Source of the DNA: Myroides guanonis
GTDB taxonomy: Bacteria > Bacteroidota > Bacteroidia > Flavobacteriales > Flavobacteriaceae
NCBI RefSeq assembly: GCF_900114085.1
Contig: NZ_FORU01000007.1
Location: forward strand, 82,395-146,394
Length of the DNA: 64,000 nt
Direction: 5' to 3'
Under the pieces are notes generated by a model, which ran no database searches, was not told the DNA's origin, and saw only the letters and a list, made by a program, of their open reading frames with translations. The position numbers and the translations under genes were made by a program. Positions within the stretch are counted from its first letter, which is position 1; every line of letters begins with the position of its first letter. Shown piece after piece: positions 61,762-64,000 of the stretch.

Positions 61762-62874
61762 TTATTGTCTGGCAACAGTCATTTTAAAGCCAATTAGTTT
61801 TTGTATACTTTGTAATTCTTTTTTTTCTTCGCGATCACAAAATGAAATCGCTGTTCCATGATATCCAGCACGTCCTGTTCGACCTATTCTGTGAACATAT
61901 GTTTCAGGTACATGTGGTAATTCATAATTAACGACATGTGGTAATTCATTAATATCAATACCTCTAGCAGCAATATCTGTAGCTATAAGTACTCGTATTT
62001 TAGAACTTTTAAAGTCATCCAATGCACGTTGTCTAGCATTTTGCGATTTATTACCATGTATTGCAGCTGCATGAATTCCAGACAATAATAAGCTTTTAAC
62101 TAATTTGTCGGCACCATGTTTAGTTCTTGCAAAAACTAATGAACGATTAATCTTCTTATCATCAAGAATTTGAACAAGCAAATTAAATTTCTCATTCTTC
62201 TCTACAAAATAAACGGACTGTTTTACAGTTTCTGCTGTTGAGGATACTGGCGTTACGTTAATTTCTATGGGCTCTTTAAGAATTGACTGAGAAAATTTTC
62301 TTATTTCTTGCGGCATTGTTGCCGAGAAAAAAAGTGTTTGCTTTTTTACGGGTACTTTTGTTAGTATCTTTTTTACATCATTTACAAATCCCATATCTAA
62401 CATACGATCAGCCTCATCAAGTACCAGTATTTCAATATGTGCTAAATCAATGTAACCTTGAGAGATTAAATCCAATAAGCGTCCAGGTGTAGCAATCAAT
62501 ATGTCAATACCTGCATTTAGTGCCTTTACTTGTTTACCTTGAGGAACACCTCCAAAAATAGCTAAGTGTTTGATATTTAAATGTTGTCCATATGTTTTAA
62601 AGTTTTCACTTATCTGTACGGCTAATTCTCTAGTTGGTGTCAATACCAGCGAACGAATTCCTTTGCTTTTAATCTTTTGGTTATCTAGTAATTGTAATAT
62701 TGGGATAGCAAATGAAGCTGTTTTACCTGTACCTGTTTGTGCACATCCTATAAGATCGTGCCCATTAAGTATATGTGGTATCGATTGATATTGTATTTCT
62801 GTGGCCTTTGTATATCCAGCTGTTTGAACAGCCTTCATAATAGAAGGTATAATATTTAATTGTTTAAAATCCAT
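61762..62874 (-). CDS. DEAD-box RNA helicase (RhlE/CsdA-like core)
   Basis: A 370-residue helicase with only the core domains. Motifs in order: Q motif ATEIQYQSIPHIL, CAQTGTGKTASFAIP, PTRELAVQ, TPGRLLDL, VLDEADRMLDMGF, FFSATMP, VFARTKHGADKL, DIAARGIDI and HRIGRTGRAGYHG. It has no long basic C-terminal tail as RhlE has, so RNA binding may come from the cotranscribed cold-shock proteins. It is the first gene of the cold-shock operon. The start ATG at 62874 is clear. Confidence 0.94.
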   Translation of the reverse strand: MDFKQLNIIPSIMKAVQTAGYTKATEIQYQSIPHILNGHDLIGCAQTGTGKTASFAIPILQLLDNQKIKSKGIRSLVLTPTRELAVQISENFKTYGQHLNIKHLAIFGGVPQGKQVKALNAGIDILIATPGRLLDLISQGYIDLAHIEILVLDEADRMLDMGFVNDVKKILTKVPVKKQTLFFSATMPQEIRKFSQSILKEPIEINVTPVSSTAETVKQSVYFVEKNEKFNLLVQILDDKKINRSLVFARTKHGADKLVKSLLLSGIHAAAIHGNKSQNARQRALDDFKSSKIRVLIATDIAARGIDINELPHVVNYELPHVPETYVHRIGRTGRAGYHGTAISFCDREEKKELQSIQKLIGFKMTVARQ

Positions 62875-63480
62875 GATTATTTGTACCGGAAAAACCGATG
62901 TTATTTACAATTTCCGTCCTGTATACAAGCGGTAAAGTAATTGTTATTGTATAGTAGAAAGTTTTAAATTGTAAACATGTATAAAAATTTAAAACATATC
63001 AATTAATAAGCCATCGTAATGATGTCTTATAATTTTACAAATCCTAATTACGCACGCACTGTACTATGAATGAATATTCTAAATAACGTTTCAAAATGCA
63101 TGTAAGAAACATTAATTAGTACCTAAATAGGTCTGTAATGATTTTATTATGATTTTTTCTTATTGTGAAATGTTGTATCTAACTTTGTGCTGGTTATTAA
63201 TGCACAATAGATTTGCCAATGAAATCTCATTTTAAAAATAAAATGGCAAGTGAGGAAGGTCTAGACTGAGAGAGGAAAATTGTTAATTTACTTTTATCAG
63301 AAAAGGCGAATACTAAAAGCCCTAAATAAATTCTTTGCAAAGATATTCGTTTTTTTTAAACTTCCTATTTATTTTAATATTTTTTTATTAAAATATTAAA
63401 TAATTAGTATCTGGTCTATAGTTTTTCCAAATGCCCAATTAAGCGATTTATATTAATTTAGATTTTTCTGCAAATTTTAG
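62875..63480. other. Long non-coding leader upstream of the cold-shock operon
   Basis: About 600 bases without a gene. The minus-strand element TATCTTTG (complement at 63338-63345) is the only good -7 match found, and would give a leader of about 460 bases, as in cold-shock mRNAs with long leaders. A hairpin near the start, ACATCGGTTTTTCCGGT on the minus strand, is weak. The rest is plain AT-rich sequence. Confidence 0.45.
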
Positions 63481-63560
63481 TGATATTGACCACCTCATGC
63501 CAATTTAACTCCAATTTAAAATGACCATTTAATTTCGGTTGAAATTGACCACTGGACATG
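63481..63560. mobile_element. Probable insertion-sequence end with repeated TGACCA
   Basis: TGACCA occurs at 63487, 63522 and 63546, each preceded by T or A runs (ATTGACCACC, AAATGACCATT, AAATTGACCACT). Repeated subterminal motifs of this kind are typical of insertion-sequence ends. The transposase-like gene begins 150 bases to the right. The exact terminal inverted repeat and the family cannot be fixed because the other end is outside. Confidence 0.5.
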
Positions 63561-63712
63561 CTAACTTAGCTTCATGCTCAAAATTAATTCCACCCCACCC
63601 CCACTTCCTAAATACCTCTGCCATAAATCGCCAAACTTCCTTTAAAACCCTATTTAAAGTCCACTCAACCTGACCCGTCCTGAAATAGCTGTACAGTTCA
63701 AAACAAGAAAAA

Positions 63713-64000
63713 ATGGAAAAATCAGGACAAAAAACCAGTCAACGTTACCATCTAAAATTCATAGAAAAAGTGGTCCAGGAAGTTGAGTTTGGAGCTACAC
63801 AAATTTCAGTAATAAATAAATATAATTTAAATAAAACCACGGTCAATGGTTGGATGCAAAAATACGGTAGTCAAGAGTTTTTTAATACTCGACAAGCTCG
63901 TAGATATTCAACTAATCTAAAGCGGAAAGTACTTTTGAGTATTAAAGAAGGAAAGATGAGTATTCAGGAAGCTAAGGTGGCTTATGAAATCACAAGTGTT
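63713..64000 (+). CDS. Transposase-type helix-turn-helix protein, OrfA-like (3' end outside window)
   Basis: The frame from the ATG at 63713 runs open through the last base of the window, giving 96 visible residues. It opens with MEKSGQKTSQRYHLKFIEKV. The segment EVEFGATQISVINKYNLNKT followed by TVNGWMQKYG is a transposase-type helix-turn-helix, as in IS3-family OrfA proteins. KRKVLLSIKEGKMSIQEAKV then YEITSV looks like the beginning of a second HTH. IS3 OrfA proteins are about 100 residues, so little is missing. A catalytic OrfB would lie to the right. IS21-type elements are the alternative. Confidence 0.72.
   Translation, partial: MEKSGQKTSQRYHLKFIEKVVQEVEFGATQISVINKYNLNKTTVNGWMQKYGSQEFFNTRQARRYSTNLKRKVLLSIKEGKMSIQEAKVAYEITSV

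Overview
The window is about 64 kb of an AT-rich (roughly one third G+C) chromosome from a member of the Bacteroidota, most likely family Flavobacteriaceae. The evidence is of three kinds. The gene families are typical of that group: an S9B dipeptidyl-peptidase IV, DUF4197, META/DUF4377 and YtxJ proteins, a fold-III arginine decarboxylase next to a deoxyhypusine-synthase-like gene, a PurM-like AIR synthase and a malate:quinone oxidoreductase. Start sites lack Shine-Dalgarno sequences. Many genes are preceded by the Bacteroidota promoter signature TAnnTTTG, sometimes with TTG about 20 bases upstream. Genus is not resolvable by eye; Myroides or Flavobacterium relatives are plausible.

Layout. 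1-13.2 kb: 3' end of acetyl-CoA synthetase, a DMT-family transporter, small conserved proteins, a major OmpA-type porin, uvrB, sucC, a Sua5/YrdC protein with a UvrD/PcrA helicase, then NlpE-like and DUF4197 envelope proteins. 13.3-26.6 kb: substrate-binding-fold protein, pyrF, prfA, YceI lipoprotein, pepD, a large cysteine-rich protein of unknown function, ytxJ, clpB with a conspicuous inverted repeat upstream, two lipoproteins and a first deoxyhypusine-synthase-like gene. 26.6-27.85 kb is a gene-poor stretch with a GC-rich palindromic and tandem repeat. 27.85-45 kb: small membrane proteins, two SDRs, DPP-IV, a transaldolase-like aldolase, an M28 peptidase, TetR, the arginine decarboxylase / deoxyhypusine-synthase-like pair, aroB, proline dehydrogenase, ung and aroC. 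45-60.5 kb: mqo, ruvX, AIR synthase, cysteine desulfurase, a sugar-type MFS transporter, an Smr protein, pdxH, rnz, the pyrR-pyrB unit, an AraC/DUF417/flavodoxin-like group and tRNA-Ala(GGC). 60.5-64 kb: a leftward cold-shock operon (DEAD-box helicase, cold-shock-domain protein, Csp), a long non-coding leader and the start of an insertion sequence that runs off the window.

Most of the window is ordinary housekeeping sequence organised in short operons bounded by hairpin terminators, many of them bidirectional between converging genes. Pyrimidine synthesis (pyrF, pyrB, pyrR), the shikimate pathway (aroB, aroC), polyamine synthesis, DNA repair (uvrB, uvrD/pcrA, ung) and envelope lipoproteins are each represented by separate loci.

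The least explained elements are the two deoxyhypusine-synthase-like paralogues in a bacterium, the 594-residue cysteine-rich barrel-like protein, the 14-bp inverted repeat with a CIRCE-like 9-base spacer ahead of clpB, and the GC-rich repeat island at 27.29-27.39 kb. I found no CRISPR array, prophage, secretion or defence system.
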